Positions 49,676 to 59,675 of a DNA stretch of 64,000 nucleotides are shown one piece after another. The position numbers and the translations under genes are program-made. The notes under the pieces were generated by a model. It did not search any database and was not told the origin of the DNA. It saw nothing but the letters and a program-made list of their open reading frames with translations. Every line of letters begins with the position of its first letter. Position 1 is the stretch's first letter. Origin of the DNA: Amycolatopsis azurea DSM 43854 (GTDB lineage: Bacteria; Actinomycetota; Actinomycetes; Mycobacteriales; Pseudonocardiaceae); assembly GCF_001995215.1 (NCBI RefSeq), contig NZ_MUXN01000027.1, positions 310,001 through 374,000 on the forward strand. Direction: 5' to 3'.

Positions 49676-50461
49676 GTGAAGTTGGAGATCAACGGCGCGC
49701 CCGCCCGGTCGGAAGACCTGGCGGGCGCGTTCGGTTATGCCCACTTCACCGCGATGCAGGTCCGCGACGGCAAGGTCCGCGGTCTGGACGTCCATCTGGA
49801 CCGGCTCGTGACGAGCACGCGGCGGCTGTTCGCGAGCGACCTCGACACCGAGGCGGTGCGCGGATACGTCCGGCAGGCGATCCAGGGCGAGGACGCGCTG
49901 TCCGTGCGGGTGCTGATCTTCTCGCGCGCGATGGACTGGTCCGATCCCGGCGCGCCCGCCGCCCCGGACGTCCTCGTCCGGACCGCACCGCCGAAGGACC
50001 ACGAGCTGACACCGCTGCGCCTGCGCTCGGTGCGCTACGAACGGGTGCTGCCGGAGGTCAAGCACGTCGGCGGGTTCGGCCTGGTCCACCACTCGCGCGA
50101 GGCGATGATGGCGGGCTACGACGACGCGGTGTTCGTCGACTACCAGGGCCGGATCAGCGAGGCGTCGATCTGGAACGTCGGCTTCCTCGACGGCGGCACG
50201 GTGGTCTGGCCGCAGGCCCCCGTACTCGACGGGATCACGCAGCAGCTGATCCGTCGCGGCTTGACGCGTCACGGGGTCCCGCAGGAGACCCGCGATGTCC
50301 GTCCGGCGGATCTGCCGGGATTCGACGCCATGTTCCTGACGAACTCGGAGTCGGTCGGCTGGCCGGTGGCGTCCGTGGACGACGTCGTACTGCCGTTCGC
50401 GCCGGAGGCTCAGCGGATCCTGACCGAGGCGTACGAGAGCAACCCCTGGGACGAGATCTAG
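49676..50461 (+). CDS. Class IV aminotransferase (BCAT/ADC-lyase fold)
   Basis: 261 residues from a GTG two bases after the cyclophilin stop. Fold-type IV PLP enzyme: the lysine is in VLPEVKHVGGFGLVHHSREA, the cofactor pocket in YQGRISEASIWNVGFLDGG, and the C-terminal FDAMFLTNSESVGWPV is typical. The group includes branched-chain aminotransferase, D-amino-acid aminotransferase and aminodeoxychorismate lyase. The short length and the reduced motif around the lysine fit none exactly, so the substrate is unassigned. Confidence 0.85.
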   Translation: MKLEINGAPARSEDLAGAFGYAHFTAMQVRDGKVRGLDVHLDRLVTSTRRLFASDLDTEAVRGYVRQAIQGEDALSVRVLIFSRAMDWSDPGAPAAPDVLVRTAPPKDHELTPLRLRSVRYERVLPEVKHVGGFGLVHHSREAMMAGYDDAVFVDYQGRISEASIWNVGFLDGGTVVWPQAPVLDGITQQLIRRGLTRHGVPQETRDVRPADLPGFDAMFLTNSESVGWPVASVDDVVLPFAPEAQRILTEAYESNPWDEI

Positions 50462-50487
50462 CCGGCTCGCTCTGGGTCGGTGAGTAT

Positions 50488-50540
50488 GTCCCGAGCGCCA
50501 CGCCTGGGACGCTCACCGTCTCGAACGTGGCGCTCGGGAC
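50488..50540. repeat. GAGACGGT-core palindrome, copy 2 (GAGCGCCACG arms, reversed)
   Basis: Perfect 15-bp arms GTCCCGAGCGCCACG (50488-50502) and complement (50526-50540) enclose a 23-base core with GGGACGCTCACCGTCTC, the reverse complement of the core in copy 1 at 20 of 23 positions. It lies 26 bases after the aminotransferase stop. Confidence 0.8.
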
Positions 50541-50594
50541 CGTACTGCCTGGCGCTCGGTACGGCAAATACGAGGGCGAGCTCGCGATCTCGGC

Positions 50595-50661
50595 GGTGGA
50601 GGTTCCCAATGTCGCATTTGAGACGGTCAGCGTTTCAAATGCGACATTGGGAACCTCCACC
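50595..50661. repeat. GAGACGGT-core palindrome, copy 3 (CCCAATGTCGCA arms)
   Basis: A perfect 26-bp inverted repeat (50595-50620 with 50636-50661; arm GGTGGAGGTTCCCAATGTCG and on) around AGACGGTCAGCGTTT. The core TTTGAGACGGT matches copies 1 and 2, but the arms are unrelated to theirs. The 319-base gap 50462-50780 holds copies 2 and 3, and no gene is supported in it; a minus-strand reading frame through it only translates the repeats. Confidence 0.82.
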
Positions 50662-50780
50662 CATGCGGACCCATTCAGGCTGCGCCACGAAGACCCTGCC
50701 CTGAAGCCAACGTAGAAGACCTGCTCGACAAGAGACTCGATCACGCCATATTTGGCTTGTCCCTGACTAAATGCGCGGCC

Positions 50781-51560
50781 TCAGCGGTAGGTGAACTTCG
50801 GCGGCCTCCGCGCGAGGAAGGCGGCCACACCCTCGGCGTAGTCCTCGCCGTGCAGGGCGCCGAGCCGGATCTCGTCCACCTCGGCGTCGGATTCCTGTTG
50901 TCCCGCGACGATCTTCTCGATGATCCGGTTCATCCCGCGCACCGACGCCTGCGACCGCGAAACCAACGTCTCGACGAACTTCGCCGTCGACGCCTCCAGC
51001 TCGCCGGCCGGGAAGACTTCGTTGAGCAGGCCGATCTCCCGCGCCCGCCGCGCGTCGACGAGTTCGCCCGAGAGCAAGAAGTACTTCGCGTGCGCGGGGC
51101 CGACCAGTGAGACCAGCCGCCGGGTCGAGTCGAAGTGGTAGACGATGCCGAGCTTCGCCGGCGTGATGCCGAACCGCGAGCCCTCCGCGGCGAACCGGAA
51201 GTCGCAGGCGACCGAGATCTGGCAACCGCCACCGATGCAGTTCCCCTGGATCATCGCGACCGTCGGCTTCCGCGACGCCGTCAGCGCCGCCACCGCGCTG
51301 TCGACGGCCTTGTCGTAGGTCTCGGCCGCGTCGGCGGTGGACCGCAGGTCACGGAACTCGCTGATGTCCGCGCCCGCCGAGAAATGCGCGCCCGCGCCGG
51401 TCAGGACCAGGACCTTGATCGCCGGGTCCGCCTCCACCCGCGCCACCACGTCCGGGATCGCCGACCACATCCCGTAGGTGATCGCGTTCATCTTCTCCGG
51501 CCTGGTGAACGTCAGCCGCGCGACCTCGCCGTCGCGAGTGAAATCGAACCCGTCAGTCAT
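50781..51560 (-). CDS. Enoyl-CoA hydratase/isomerase family protein
   Basis: 259 residues. The crotonase oxyanion-hole loops are present: GAGAHFSAGADISEF and IQGNCIGGGCQISVACDFRFA. Position equivalents of the catalytic glutamates of ECH-1 are not obvious (FGITPAKLGIVYHFD), so isomerase or other crotonase chemistry is possible. The gene stands alone between the repeat gap and a divergent secreted protease gene. A role in fatty-acid or amino-acid breakdown is likely. Confidence 0.88.
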   Translation of the reverse strand: MTDGFDFTRDGEVARLTFTRPEKMNAITYGMWSAIPDVVARVEADPAIKVLVLTGAGAHFSAGADISEFRDLRSTADAAETYDKAVDSAVAALTASRKPTVAMIQGNCIGGGCQISVACDFRFAAEGSRFGITPAKLGIVYHFDSTRRLVSLVGPAHAKYFLLSGELVDARRAREIGLLNEVFPAGELEASTAKFVETLVSRSQASVRGMNRIIEKIVAGQQESDAEVDEIRLGALHGEDYAEGVAAFLARRPPKFTYR

Positions 51561-51686
51561 GTTCCGCACCCTAAGTGCGCGCCTCCACCCGAACCAGCCG
51601 GATGTGGCCAACAAGCCTCCGAAAGGCGGCTTGCAGCGCGTTCCCCCTGTGGTTTTCTGGTCGTCCAACGAGCTAGGGGGAACTCG

Positions 51687-53525
51687 ATGGCCGGACGCGT
51701 GCTCGGAATTCTCACGACCGTCTTGCTCACTTCGGCCCTGCTGAGCGGCCAGTCCGCGGCGGAGCCCGGACGGATCCAGCCCGACCCGCTGCTGATGTTC
51801 CCGTATCGCCCGGTGACGGCGGACTGGGCCGCCGTCCTCCGCGACCGAGCGGCGAAGACCCAAGCGCGATCCCAGGCATCGGCTCAGAACCCGTTGCCTT
51901 ACAAAGAAAAAGAACCACCCGGAACCAGCGGCGCCAACGATTCCCTCGCCAAAGCCGAACACATCACCGGATTCGGTACCCGGCGCACCGAGAACTCCAA
52001 GGTCCGGCTGACCGGCGACCTCAAGCCGGACGCCTCGATCCCCACGCTTCCGCCTGCCGCCGAGCCCAGCGACGCGGTGGGTCTCGCGAGCGAAACCGGG
52101 GTCGGCGTCACCCGCCGGGCCGTCCGCACGACCGGCATCATCGGCGACGGGCCCTACGGCAGCGCCGGTGACGGCACGGGTGACTTCGACTTCTACCGCT
52201 TGAGTGCGGGAGCCGCCCCGGTGACGTTCACGGCGCGGACCCTCACACCGACCGGCGATCTCGACACGCTCCTGGCGCTGTACGACAAAGACGGCCTGTG
52301 GGCGATCAACGACAACGCCGGCGGGTCCACCGACTCGGCGCTTTCGTTCACCATCCCGCCGGGCCGGGAGTTCTTCCTCATGGTGGGCTCCGGTCTCCCC
52401 GCCGACCCGAAGAAGCCGGGCACCGGCGCCGGTGTCCGGACCGAGGGGCCGTACGACCTGACGATCACCAGCGGCCTCAGCGGTGGCGACCTCGACTACT
52501 ACTCGTTCGACCTGCGTGCCGGGGACGTGCTGGGCGCGTCGGTGGCGGGCGGCGGGACACGGCTGGTGGTGTACGACCCGGCCGGGCGAGAGGTCTTCGG
52601 TTCCTCGCAGGACGCCACCTCGATCTTCTCGACGGCCTCTCCGATGCCCGGCGGCGGCAACGCCGTCGTGGACTTCGTGGCGCCGAAAGAGGGCCGCTAC
52701 CGGCTCGGCGTCGAAGCGGGCGAAGGCGCGTACGACATCAAACTAGAAGCGTTCCGTCCCGGCACGGAGACCGCTCCGCGCGGCAGCGTGCACACGATCT
52801 TCCTCGACTTCGACGGCGCCAGGGTCAACACCTCGATCTTCGGCACCGGTGGCGGTATCCGCGATCTCTCACCGCTCTCGGCCTTCCTGCCGCGTTGGGG
52901 TCTCACCGCCCGCGACGAACGCGCGCTGACGGACGCGATCGTCGCCACCGTCAAGGAGAACCTCGAACGCGACCTCGTCGCCAAGGGCACCAACCCGAGG
53001 TTCGCGCTGCGTGTCCTCAACAGCCGGGACCACGCGGATCCCTGGGGACAGCCGAACGTGAGCCGGGTGGTCGTCGGCGGCACCACGGTCGAGTCCGGTA
53101 TCCAGACCATCGGCATCGCGCAGTCCATCGACGCGGGCAACTTCGGCAAGGAGGAGACGGCGCTGGTCCTGCTCGACGAGATCAGCACGCCGCCGGGGCC
53201 AGCCTGGTCGCTCAACACCTACGTCGGGCCGGGCAGCGACAAGATCGCGTTCGTCGGCCGCGCCGTCGGCAACATCACCAGTCACGAGGTGGGGCACATG
53301 TCGGGCAGCTGGCACACCGACCCGGCCAACGCCGTACCCGGGATCATGGACCCCGGCGGGAACCCGGCGGTGATGTTCGCCGTCGGCCCCGACGGGATCG
53401 GCGGCACGGCCGACGATCCGGACCTCGACCTGGTCGAGGAAGGGATCAGTCCGGCCGAAGGCTTCACCGGGATCGAGGACACCCTCAACCGCAGCGCCTG
53501 GGCCTTCGTCCGGGGAACCGGCTAG
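51687..53525 (+). CDS. Secreted metzincin-like zinc metalloprotease with two PPC domains
   Basis: 612 residues from the ATG at 51687 after AGGGGG. A signal peptide (1-~25, ending GQSAAEP) is followed by a Pro-rich propeptide-like region and two beta-rich PPC-type domains ([38 protein letters not shown]). The catalytic domain carries [11 protein letters not shown] (533-543), an exact HExxHxxGxxH metzincin zinc motif, followed by GIMDPGG (552-558), which could be the Met-turn. The end is rich in aspartate ([14 protein letters not shown]), which suggests calcium binding. It is probably exported by Sec. The stop overlaps that of rel (CTAG). Confidence 0.85.
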   Translation: MAGRVLGILTTVLLTSALLSGQSAAEPGRIQPDPLLMFPYRPVTADWAAVLRDRAAKTQARSQASAQNPLPYKEKEPPGTSGANDSLAKAEHITGFGTRRTENSKVRLTGDLKPDASIPTLPPAAEPSDAVGLASETGVGVTRRAVRTTGIIGDGPYGSAGDGTGDFDFYRLSAGAAPVTFTARTLTPTGDLDTLLALYDKDGLWAINDNAGGSTDSALSFTIPPGREFFLMVGSGLPADPKKPGTGAGVRTEGPYDLTITSGLSGGDLDYYSFDLRAGDVLGASVAGGGTRLVVYDPAGREVFGSSQDATSIFSTASPMPGGGNAVVDFVAPKEGRYRLGVEAGEGAYDIKLEAFRPGTETAPRGSVHTIFLDFDGARVNTSIFGTGGGIRDLSPLSAFLPRWGLTARDERALTDAIVATVKENLERDLVAKGTNPRFALRVLNSRDHADPWGQPNVSRVVVGGTTVESGIQTIGIAQSIDAGNFGKEETALVLLDEISTPPGPAWSLNTYVGPGSDKIAFVGRAVGNITSHEVGHMSGSWHTDPANAVPGIMDPGGNPAVMFAVGPDGIGGTADDPDLDLVEEGISPAEGFTGIEDTLNRSAWAFVRGTG

Positions 53526-55852
53526 GACGCCGAGGTCACCCGATAGACGTCGTAGACACCTTCGACGCCTCGGACCACCTTCAGCACGTGTCCGAGGTGC
53601 TTCGGGTCGCCCATCTCGAACGAGAACCGGCTGACCGCGACCCTGTCGCGTGACGTCGTCACCGACGCGGACAGGATATTGACCTTCTCGTCCGCGAGGA
53701 CCTTGGTGACGTCCGAAAGCAGGCGGTGCCGATCCAGCGCCTCGACCTGGATCGCGACGAGGAACACCGACGATGCCGACGGCGCCCATTCGACCTCGAC
53801 CAGCCGCTCGGGCTGCGCCGTCAGATCGTCGGCGTTGGTGCAGTCCGTCCGGTGCACGCTGACACCGCCGCCACGGGTGACGAAACCGAGGATCTCGTCG
53901 CCTGGGACCGGCGTGCAGCAGCGGGCGAGCTTGGCCCAGACGTCGCTGGCGCCCTTCACCACGACACCGACGTCGTTCGAACCACGCCGCCGGGTGACCG
54001 TGGACGGTGTCGCGCGCTCGGCGAGTTCTTCTTCCGCCTCGTCGACGCCGCCGATGAGCGCGACCAGCCGTTGCACGACGTGCTTCGCGCTGGTGTGGCC
54101 CTCGCCGACGGCCGCGTACAGCGAGCTGATGTCCGGGTGCCGCAGTTCGGTGGCGACCGCGCCCATCGATTCGGCGGAGACCAGCCGCTGGATCGGGAGG
54201 CCGACCTTGCGGACCTCCTTGGTGATGGCCTCCTTGCCGCCTTCGATCGCCTCGTCGCGGCGTTCCTTGGCGAACCACTGCCGGATCTTCGCGCGGGCCT
54301 TGGGCGAACCGGCGAACTGCAGCCAGTCGCGGCTCGGGCCCGCCGTCTCGGCCTTCGAGGTGAAGATCTCGATGACCTCGCCGTTCTCCAGCTTGCGCTC
54401 GAGCGCGACGAGCCTGCCGTTGACGCGGGCGCCGATGCAGCGGTGCCCGACCTCGGTGTGCACGGCGTAGGCGAAGTCGACCGGGGTCGAATCGACCGGC
54501 AGCGTGATCACGTCGCCCTTGGGCGTGAACACGAAGATCTCGCGCGAGGCGAGTTCGTAGCGCAGGGACTCCAGGAAGTCGCCCGGGTCCGCGGCTTCAC
54601 GCTGCCAGTCGAGGAGCTGGCGCATCCACGCCATCTCGTCGACGTCCATGGCGTTCCCGTTGTGGGTGCCCTTGGTCTCCTTGTACCGCCAATGCGCGGC
54701 GATGCCGTACTCGGCGGTGCGGTGCATCTCGTAGGTACGGATCTGCACTTCCAGCGGCTTGCCGTCCGGGCCGATCACCGTGGTGTGCAACGACTGGTAG
54801 ACGCCGAACCGGGGCTGCGCGATGTAGTCCTTGAACCGGCCGGGGACCGGCTGCCACAGCGCGTGGACGACACCCATCGCGGCGTAGCAGTCGCGGACGT
54901 CCTCGACCAGGATCCGCACGCCCACCAGGTCGTGGATGTCGTCGAGGTCGCGCCCGCGGACGATCATCTTCTGGTGGATCGAGTAGTAGTGCTTCGGCCT
55001 GCCCTCGACCTTGGCGGTGATCCGCGAGCCTTCGAGGTTGCCGGTCAGCTCCGTGATCACGGACCGCAGGTACGTGTCGCGCGAAGGCGCGCGATCGGCG
55101 ACCAGGCGGACGATCTCGTCGTACTTCTTCGGCTGCAGGATGGCGAACGCCAGGTCCTCCAGCTCCCATTTGACCGTCGCCATGCCGAGCCGGTGCGCCA
55201 GCGGGGCGAGGACTTCCAGGGTCTCGCGCGCCTTGCGGGCCTGCTTCTCCGGCGGCAGGAAGCGCATCGTGCGCATGTTGTGCAGCCGGTCGGCCAGCTT
55301 GATGACCAGCACCCGCGGGTCGCGCGCCATCGCGATGACCATCTTGCGGATGGTCTCGGCCTCCGCGGCCGTGCCGAGTTTGACCTTGTCCAGCTTGGTG
55401 ACGCCGTCGACGAGCTCGCCGACCTTCTCCCCGAAGTCGGCCTTCAGGCTCTCCAGCGAGTAGCCGGTGTCCTCGACGGTGTCGTGCAGCAGCGCCGCGA
55501 CCAGCGTCGTGGTGTCCATGCCGAGTTCGGCGAGGATGGTCGCGACCGCGAGCGGGTGCGTGATGTACGGGTCGCCGGACTTGCGCCGCTGCTCCCGGTG
55601 AAGCTCCTCGGCGACGTCGTAGGCGCGCTGGAGCTGCGCGAGGTCCGCGTTGGGATGCAGCTCGCGGTGGATGACGGCGAGCGGTTCGAGGACCTGCTTG
55701 ACCGGCGCGGCGCGCTGCGCGGTGATCCGGCGGGCGAGACGGGCACGGACCCGGCGCGTCGCGGACGGCGTCGGCGCGGCCCCCTGTCGCCCCGCACCGT
55801 TCTGCTCGGTGCCGTCCTTCGAGGACACCGCGGCATCGAGCTCTTGGCTCAC
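53522..55852 (-). CDS. rel: Bifunctional (p)ppGpp synthetase/hydrolase
   Basis: 776 residues from the GTG at 55852, five bases after GGAGG. The hydrolase HD domain (about 70-230) has HDTVEDT, the synthetase domain (about 280-400) has [21 protein letters not shown], then come the TGS domain ([13 protein letters not shown]), the Zn-finger/helical part with [12 protein letters not shown], and a C-terminal ACT domain. It makes and degrades the stringent-response alarmone. The intact HD motif indicates active hydrolysis. apt lies 78 bases upstream, the usual actinobacterial order. Confidence 0.98.
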   Translation of the reverse strand: MSQELDAAVSSKDGTEQNGAGRQGAAPTPSATRRVRARLARRITAQRAAPVKQVLEPLAVIHRELHPNADLAQLQRAYDVAEELHREQRRKSGDPYITHPLAVATILAELGMDTTTLVAALLHDTVEDTGYSLESLKADFGEKVGELVDGVTKLDKVKLGTAAEAETIRKMVIAMARDPRVLVIKLADRLHNMRTMRFLPPEKQARKARETLEVLAPLAHRLGMATVKWELEDLAFAILQPKKYDEIVRLVADRAPSRDTYLRSVITELTGNLEGSRITAKVEGRPKHYYSIHQKMIVRGRDLDDIHDLVGVRILVEDVRDCYAAMGVVHALWQPVPGRFKDYIAQPRFGVYQSLHTTVIGPDGKPLEVQIRTYEMHRTAEYGIAAHWRYKETKGTHNGNAMDVDEMAWMRQLLDWQREAADPGDFLESLRYELASREIFVFTPKGDVITLPVDSTPVDFAYAVHTEVGHRCIGARVNGRLVALERKLENGEVIEIFTSKAETAGPSRDWLQFAGSPKARAKIRQWFAKERRDEAIEGGKEAITKEVRKVGLPIQRLVSAESMGAVATELRHPDISSLYAAVGEGHTSAKHVVQRLVALIGGVDEAEEELAERATPSTVTRRRGSNDVGVVVKGASDVWAKLARCCTPVPGDEILGFVTRGGGVSVHRTDCTNADDLTAQPERLVEVEWAPSASSVFLVAIQVEALDRHRLLSDVTKVLADEKVNILSASVTTSRDRVAVSRFSFEMGDPKHLGHVLKVVRGVEGVYDVYRVTSAS

Positions 55853-55930
55853 CCGCACCTCCTGCGCTTCGTGCGGCCTTCGGACGTCAAGGGTAACCGC
55901 TCCCCCTCGCGGCTCACTTGGTACGCCCGT

Positions 55931-56449
55931 TCAACACACCCGGAGGGCCTCCACACGACGCCCTTCAAGCACGGAACGACCACCGAGCGCGCCGAGTTCC
56001 ATGACCACTGAAACACCGGTGACCTGCACCTTCGCGTCCTCCAGCAGCTTGCAGGTGGCCGCGACCGTGCCGCCGGTGGCGAGAACGTCGTCGAGGACCG
56101 CGACACGCTGGCCCGGTCGGACCACGCCTTCGGGCAGTTCGACGGTCGCGGTGCCGTATTCCAGCGTGTACCCGACCCTGCCCGCGACCCGGGGCAGCTT
56201 TCCGGGCTTACGGATCAGCGCCACACCGAGACCACGGGCGTAGCCGACGGCGGCGGCCAGCAGGAACCCGCGCGCTTCCACACCGGCCAGCAGGTCGGCG
56301 TCGGGATCGACGGTGGCGGCCAGACCGTCGGTGACGGCCTTGAAGCCCGCCGCGTCGGCGAACAACGGGCTCAGATCCCGGAACAGCACGCCGGGTTCCG
56401 GAAAGTCCGGCACGTCGGCGATGAGGTCGAGTGCCTTGTCCAGCTCCAT
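55931..56449 (-). CDS. apt: Adenine phosphoribosyltransferase
   Basis: 172 residues. The PRPP-binding motif is VAVLDDVLATGGTVAA, and the adenine pocket loop is GVEARGFLLAAAVGYARG. It salvages adenine to AMP. The N-terminal DKALDLIADVPDFPEPGVLFRDL is typical. It lies between secF and rel in the conserved order. A strong hairpin separates it from secF, so it may have its own promoter. Confidence 0.97.
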   Translation of the reverse strand: MELDKALDLIADVPDFPEPGVLFRDLSPLFADAAGFKAVTDGLAATVDPDADLLAGVEARGFLLAAAVGYARGLGVALIRKPGKLPRVAGRVGYTLEYGTATVELPEGVVRPGQRVAVLDDVLATGGTVAATCKLLEDAKVQVTGVSVVMELGALGGRSVLEGRRVEALRVC

Positions 56450-56471
56450 GTACTTCCTGCTCTCCTGAACA

Positions 56472-56522
56472 CCAGGAAAGGTCCTTTCCTCACGGAGTTC
56501 GCGAGGAAAGGACCTTTCCTGG
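56472..56522 (-). terminator. 20-bp perfect hairpin between secF and apt
   Basis: CCAGGAAAGGTCCTTTCCTC (56472-56491) and its exact complement (56503-56522) with an 11-base loop. Each arm is itself nearly palindromic (AGGAAAGG-TCCTTTCCT), like the AAGGNCCTT repeats elsewhere. It should stop transcription from secF 13 bases after the stop codon. Confidence 0.8.
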
Positions 56523-56534
56523 TTTCGAAACCGG

Positions 56535-57740
56535 TTACTTCTTGCGCTTGCCCGACGGACGGCCCTTGTGGGCCTTCTGGGTCCGCGCCGGGACGCTCGC
56601 CGCGGCGGCGTACGCCTTCTCCTTGCGGAGTTCGGCGGCCAGGGCGTCCTCGTCGTTCGGATCGAAGTCGTCGTCCTCGCGCTCGGCGGCCTTACGGGCC
56701 TGGTTCGCGCGCCGCGCGTGGACCCGGTCGGCCTGCTGGCGGAACTTCGGGTCGCGCATCTTGAGGTCCACCAGCAGCGGGGTGGCCAGCGCGACCGAGG
56801 ACAGCACGCCGACCACGGTGCCGGTGAGCTGCACCAGCGCGAGGTCCTGCAGCGTGCCGGAGCCGAGCAGGATGTACCCGACGACGAGCAGCCCGAGGAT
56901 CGGCAGCATCGCGATCAGCGCGGTGTTGAACGACCGCATCAGCGTCTGGTTCAGCGCCAGGTTGGCCGCCTCACCGAACGTGCGGCGGGTGAGCCCGAGC
57001 AGGCCCCGCGTGTTCTCGCGGACCTTGTCGAACACCACCACCGTGTCGTACAGCGAGAACCCGAGGATCGTCAGCAGACCGACCACCGTCGCCGGCGTGA
57101 CCTCGAAGCCGACCAGCGAGTACACACCCGCCGTCACCACGATGTCGTGCAACAGCGAGATCAGCGCCGCCGCGGCCATCCTGGTGTCGAAGTACAACGC
57201 CAGGAACAGGGTGACCGCGAGCAGGAACACGCCGAGCGCGATCAACGCCTGACGCGAGATCTCCCCGCCCCAGGACGCGCTCACCGCGCTGTCACTGATC
57301 GCCTGGACACTCGGCTGCCCGGTGGACCCGATCGGGCCCAGTTTCTCGAACAGCGCCTCTTTCAGCTTGTTGACCTCGGACGTCTCCAGCGTCTCCGAAC
57401 GAAGCTGGATCGTCGAGGAACCGCCGGTTCCGACCTTCTGCGCCTCGTCGGCGGGACGGCCCAGCGCCTCGGCGTAGACGTCCTTGGCCTGTTGCTCGGT
57501 GATCTGCCCGTTCTTGCCGTTGGCCGGCATCTGGAGCTGGGTGCCGCCTTCGAAGTCGATCCCGAAGTTGAACCCCTTGATCCCCATCGACGCGACGCAG
57601 ACCAGGACCAGCGCGCCGAAGAAGAGGTACCAGCGCTTGCGCTTGCCGACCACGTCGAACGCGCCCGTGCCCACATAGAGGCGACGGAAGATGCTCTCCC
57701 GCTTTCCCGCCGTTGTGGTGTTCTCGTCGACCACGGTCAC
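56535..57740 (-). CDS. secF: Protein translocase subunit SecF
   Basis: 401 residues, six helices. The family signature FNFGIDFEGGTQLQM follows the first helix, and the membrane core holds TILGFSLYDTVVVFDKVREN. A long basic C-terminal tail (about 325-401, ending GRPSGKRKK) is typical of actinobacterial SecF. With SecD and YajC it uses the proton gradient to help late steps of Sec export. The ATG overlaps the secD stop by four bases. Confidence 0.97.
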   Translation of the reverse strand: MTVVDENTTTAGKRESIFRRLYVGTGAFDVVGKRKRWYLFFGALVLVCVASMGIKGFNFGIDFEGGTQLQMPANGKNGQITEQQAKDVYAEALGRPADEAQKVGTGGSSTIQLRSETLETSEVNKLKEALFEKLGPIGSTGQPSVQAISDSAVSASWGGEISRQALIALGVFLLAVTLFLALYFDTRMAAAALISLLHDIVVTAGVYSLVGFEVTPATVVGLLTILGFSLYDTVVVFDKVRENTRGLLGLTRRTFGEAANLALNQTLMRSFNTALIAMLPILGLLVVGYILLGSGTLQDLALVQLTGTVVGVLSSVALATPLLVDLKMRDPKFRQQADRVHARRANQARKAAEREDDDFDPNDEDALAAELRKEKAYAAAASVPARTQKAHKGRPSGKRKK

Positions 57741-59482
57741 GCCTCCTTGACGTTCGGGCGGCCGGCGGCCGGACGGGCCGCCTTGCGCTCCGAGCCCACC
57801 TGCTGCACGGCACCGAGGCCGAGGTTCTTCGGGTTGGACAGGACCTTCGACTTCGACCGCGAGATCAAGGCGACCAGCGGGTGCGTCACGAGGTAGACCA
57901 CGACGAGGTCGAGCACCGTCGACATGCCGAGGGTGAACGCGAAGCCCTTGACCTCACCGACCGCCAGCCAGTACAGGATGGCCGCGGCGAGGAAGCTGAC
58001 CGCGTCCGACGCCAGAATCGTGCGCTGGGCACGGGACCAGCCGCGCGGCACCGCGGAACGGAATGTCCTGCCTTCGCGGATTTCGTCCTTTAGTCGTTCG
58101 AAGTAGATGACGAACGAGTCGGCGGTGATACCGATCGCGATGATCAAGCCCGCCACGCCGGCGAGGTCGAGGGTGTACCCGATCCACCGCCCCAGCAGCA
58201 CCAACACCGCGTAGACGAGCGAGAACGACAAGGCGAGCGACAGGATAGTCAGCACACCGAGAAGCCGGTAATAGAACAAGCAGTAGATGAAGACGATCAG
58301 CAGGCCGATACCGCCCGCGATCAGGCCCGCCTGAAGTGAGGCGAGACCCAGCGTCGCGGACACCGTCGTCGCGTCCGAGGACTCGAACGACAGCGGCAGC
58401 GAGCCGTACTTCAGCACGTCCGCCAGGTCCTTCGCTTCGGACTGGCTGAACCGGCCGGTGATCTGGGTCTGGCCGCCCAGGATCGCGGACTGGATGGTCG
58501 GCGCGGAGACGACCTGCGTGTCGAGGACGAACGCCGCCTGCTTCTGGACGTTCTTCGAGGTGAAGTCGCCCCAGATCCGGGAGCCCTCACCCTTGAAGTT
58601 CAGGTTGACGACCCACTGGGAGTTCTGGGTGTCGTAGCCCGAAGAGGCGTCGGAGATCTCCGTTCCGGGAAGGAACTCCGGCTCCAGCAGGTACTTCGCG
58701 GTGTTCTTGTCACCGCAGGCGACCAGCGGCTTGTCGGTGAGGTCGTTGCCGACCAGCGGGTCCGTCACCTTGGGGTCGCAGTTGAGGGCCGCGAAGGCCT
58801 TCTCGGCGGCCGCGGCCTGCTTCGCCTGGTCCGTCGAAAGCAGATCGGGGTTCTGCCGGAGACTCCGGGCTTCCTCGATCTCCTTCTTGGTCTGCTCGTC
58901 GGAGTCGCCGCCGGGCTGCTGCTGCGGCGCACCGGCGGCGCTGCCGCCACCGTTGGCCGGGCTGCTCGGCGGGGCGCTCGCACCCGGAGCACCCGAGGAC
59001 GACGGCGGCGCCGACGAAGGCGCGCCCGAGGTCGGCGGGGTCGACGGCTGCGGAACCGGGGTCACCGGCTGCGACGTCACGACCTTCCGGAAGCCCAGCT
59101 TCGCGGTCTTGCCCAGGGTCTTGGCCTGGTCGCCCTGTTCGCCGGGGACGGTGATGACGACGTTGCTGCCGTCGAGGACGACCTCGGTGCCGCCGACGCC
59201 GATACCGTTGACCCGGCGCTCGATGATCGAGCGGGCCTGTTCGAGGGACTCTCGCGGAGGGTCGCCGCCGTCGGGATTACGGGCGGACAGGGTGACCCTC
59301 GTGCCGCCTTGCAGATCGATGCCGAGTTTCGGCGTCGGCTTGCCGCTACCGGTGAAGAACACCAGGGCGTACAGCGCCACCACGATCAGGGCGAAGAAGG
59401 CGAGATAGCGTCCCGGGCGGAGATGCCCGGCCGGTGCGGCCACTGTGCTTCGGTCTCCTCGGACGGACTGGGTTTTCCCCAA
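57737..59482 (-). CDS. secD: Protein translocase subunit SecD
   Basis: 581 residues, six helices. LGIDLQGGTRVTL follows helix 1, and the proton-path segment LDLAGVAGLIIAIGITADSFVIYFERLKDEIREG is intact. A low-complexity Pro/Ser/Gly/Ala insert (about 140-195) lies in the periplasmic-side P1 region, as in other actinobacteria. It is in an operon with secF (four-base overlap); yajC is 193 bases upstream. Confidence 0.97.
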   Translation of the reverse strand: MGKTQSVRGDRSTVAAPAGHLRPGRYLAFFALIVVALYALVFFTGSGKPTPKLGIDLQGGTRVTLSARNPDGGDPPRESLEQARSIIERRVNGIGVGGTEVVLDGSNVVITVPGEQGDQAKTLGKTAKLGFRKVVTSQPVTPVPQPSTPPTSGAPSSAPPSSSGAPGASAPPSSPANGGGSAAGAPQQQPGGDSDEQTKKEIEEARSLRQNPDLLSTDQAKQAAAAEKAFAALNCDPKVTDPLVGNDLTDKPLVACGDKNTAKYLLEPEFLPGTEISDASSGYDTQNSQWVVNLNFKGEGSRIWGDFTSKNVQKQAAFVLDTQVVSAPTIQSAILGGQTQITGRFSQSEAKDLADVLKYGSLPLSFESSDATTVSATLGLASLQAGLIAGGIGLLIVFIYCLFYYRLLGVLTILSLALSFSLVYAVLVLLGRWIGYTLDLAGVAGLIIAIGITADSFVIYFERLKDEIREGRTFRSAVPRGWSRAQRTILASDAVSFLAAAILYWLAVGEVKGFAFTLGMSTVLDLVVVYLVTHPLVALISRSKSKVLSNPKNLGLGAVQQVGSERKAARPAAGRPNVKEA

Positions 59483-59583
59483 TGGACTTGGCTGTTCACT
59501 CGCCGGACGGGAGTCCGGTGGTACCGCGAACCTGCCTCGATGACGATGCCCGGTGAACGGGCACGACTATGACGACGGACACG

Positions 59584-59617
59584 CACGCAGCACCGAGACA
59601 CTACTCGGTGCTGCGTG
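59584..59617 (-). promoter_or_regulatory. Strong hairpin in the yajC-secD leader
   Basis: CACGCAGCACCGAG (59584-59597) and its exact complement (59604-59617) form a 14-bp stem with a six-base loop between yajC and secD. No T tract follows. It could partly terminate after yajC, act as an mRNA processing site, or protect the secDF transcript. Confidence 0.5.
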
Positions 59618-59675
59618 AGCCCGGCGTTGGCCCCGCACCTACGAAAGTCGGGTGTCGGGGATGGCCTTACAACCG

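Noticed and set aside
50235-50744. Minus-strand open frame of about 169 codons
   Set aside because: Its distinctive peptide repeats are only the translation of the GAGACGGT-core palindromes, and the rest is antisense to the aminotransferase gene.
53522-53525. Frameshift or assembly error where two genes share CTAG
   Set aside because: The overlap gives a normal TAG stop on each strand, and both proteins end at their expected length.
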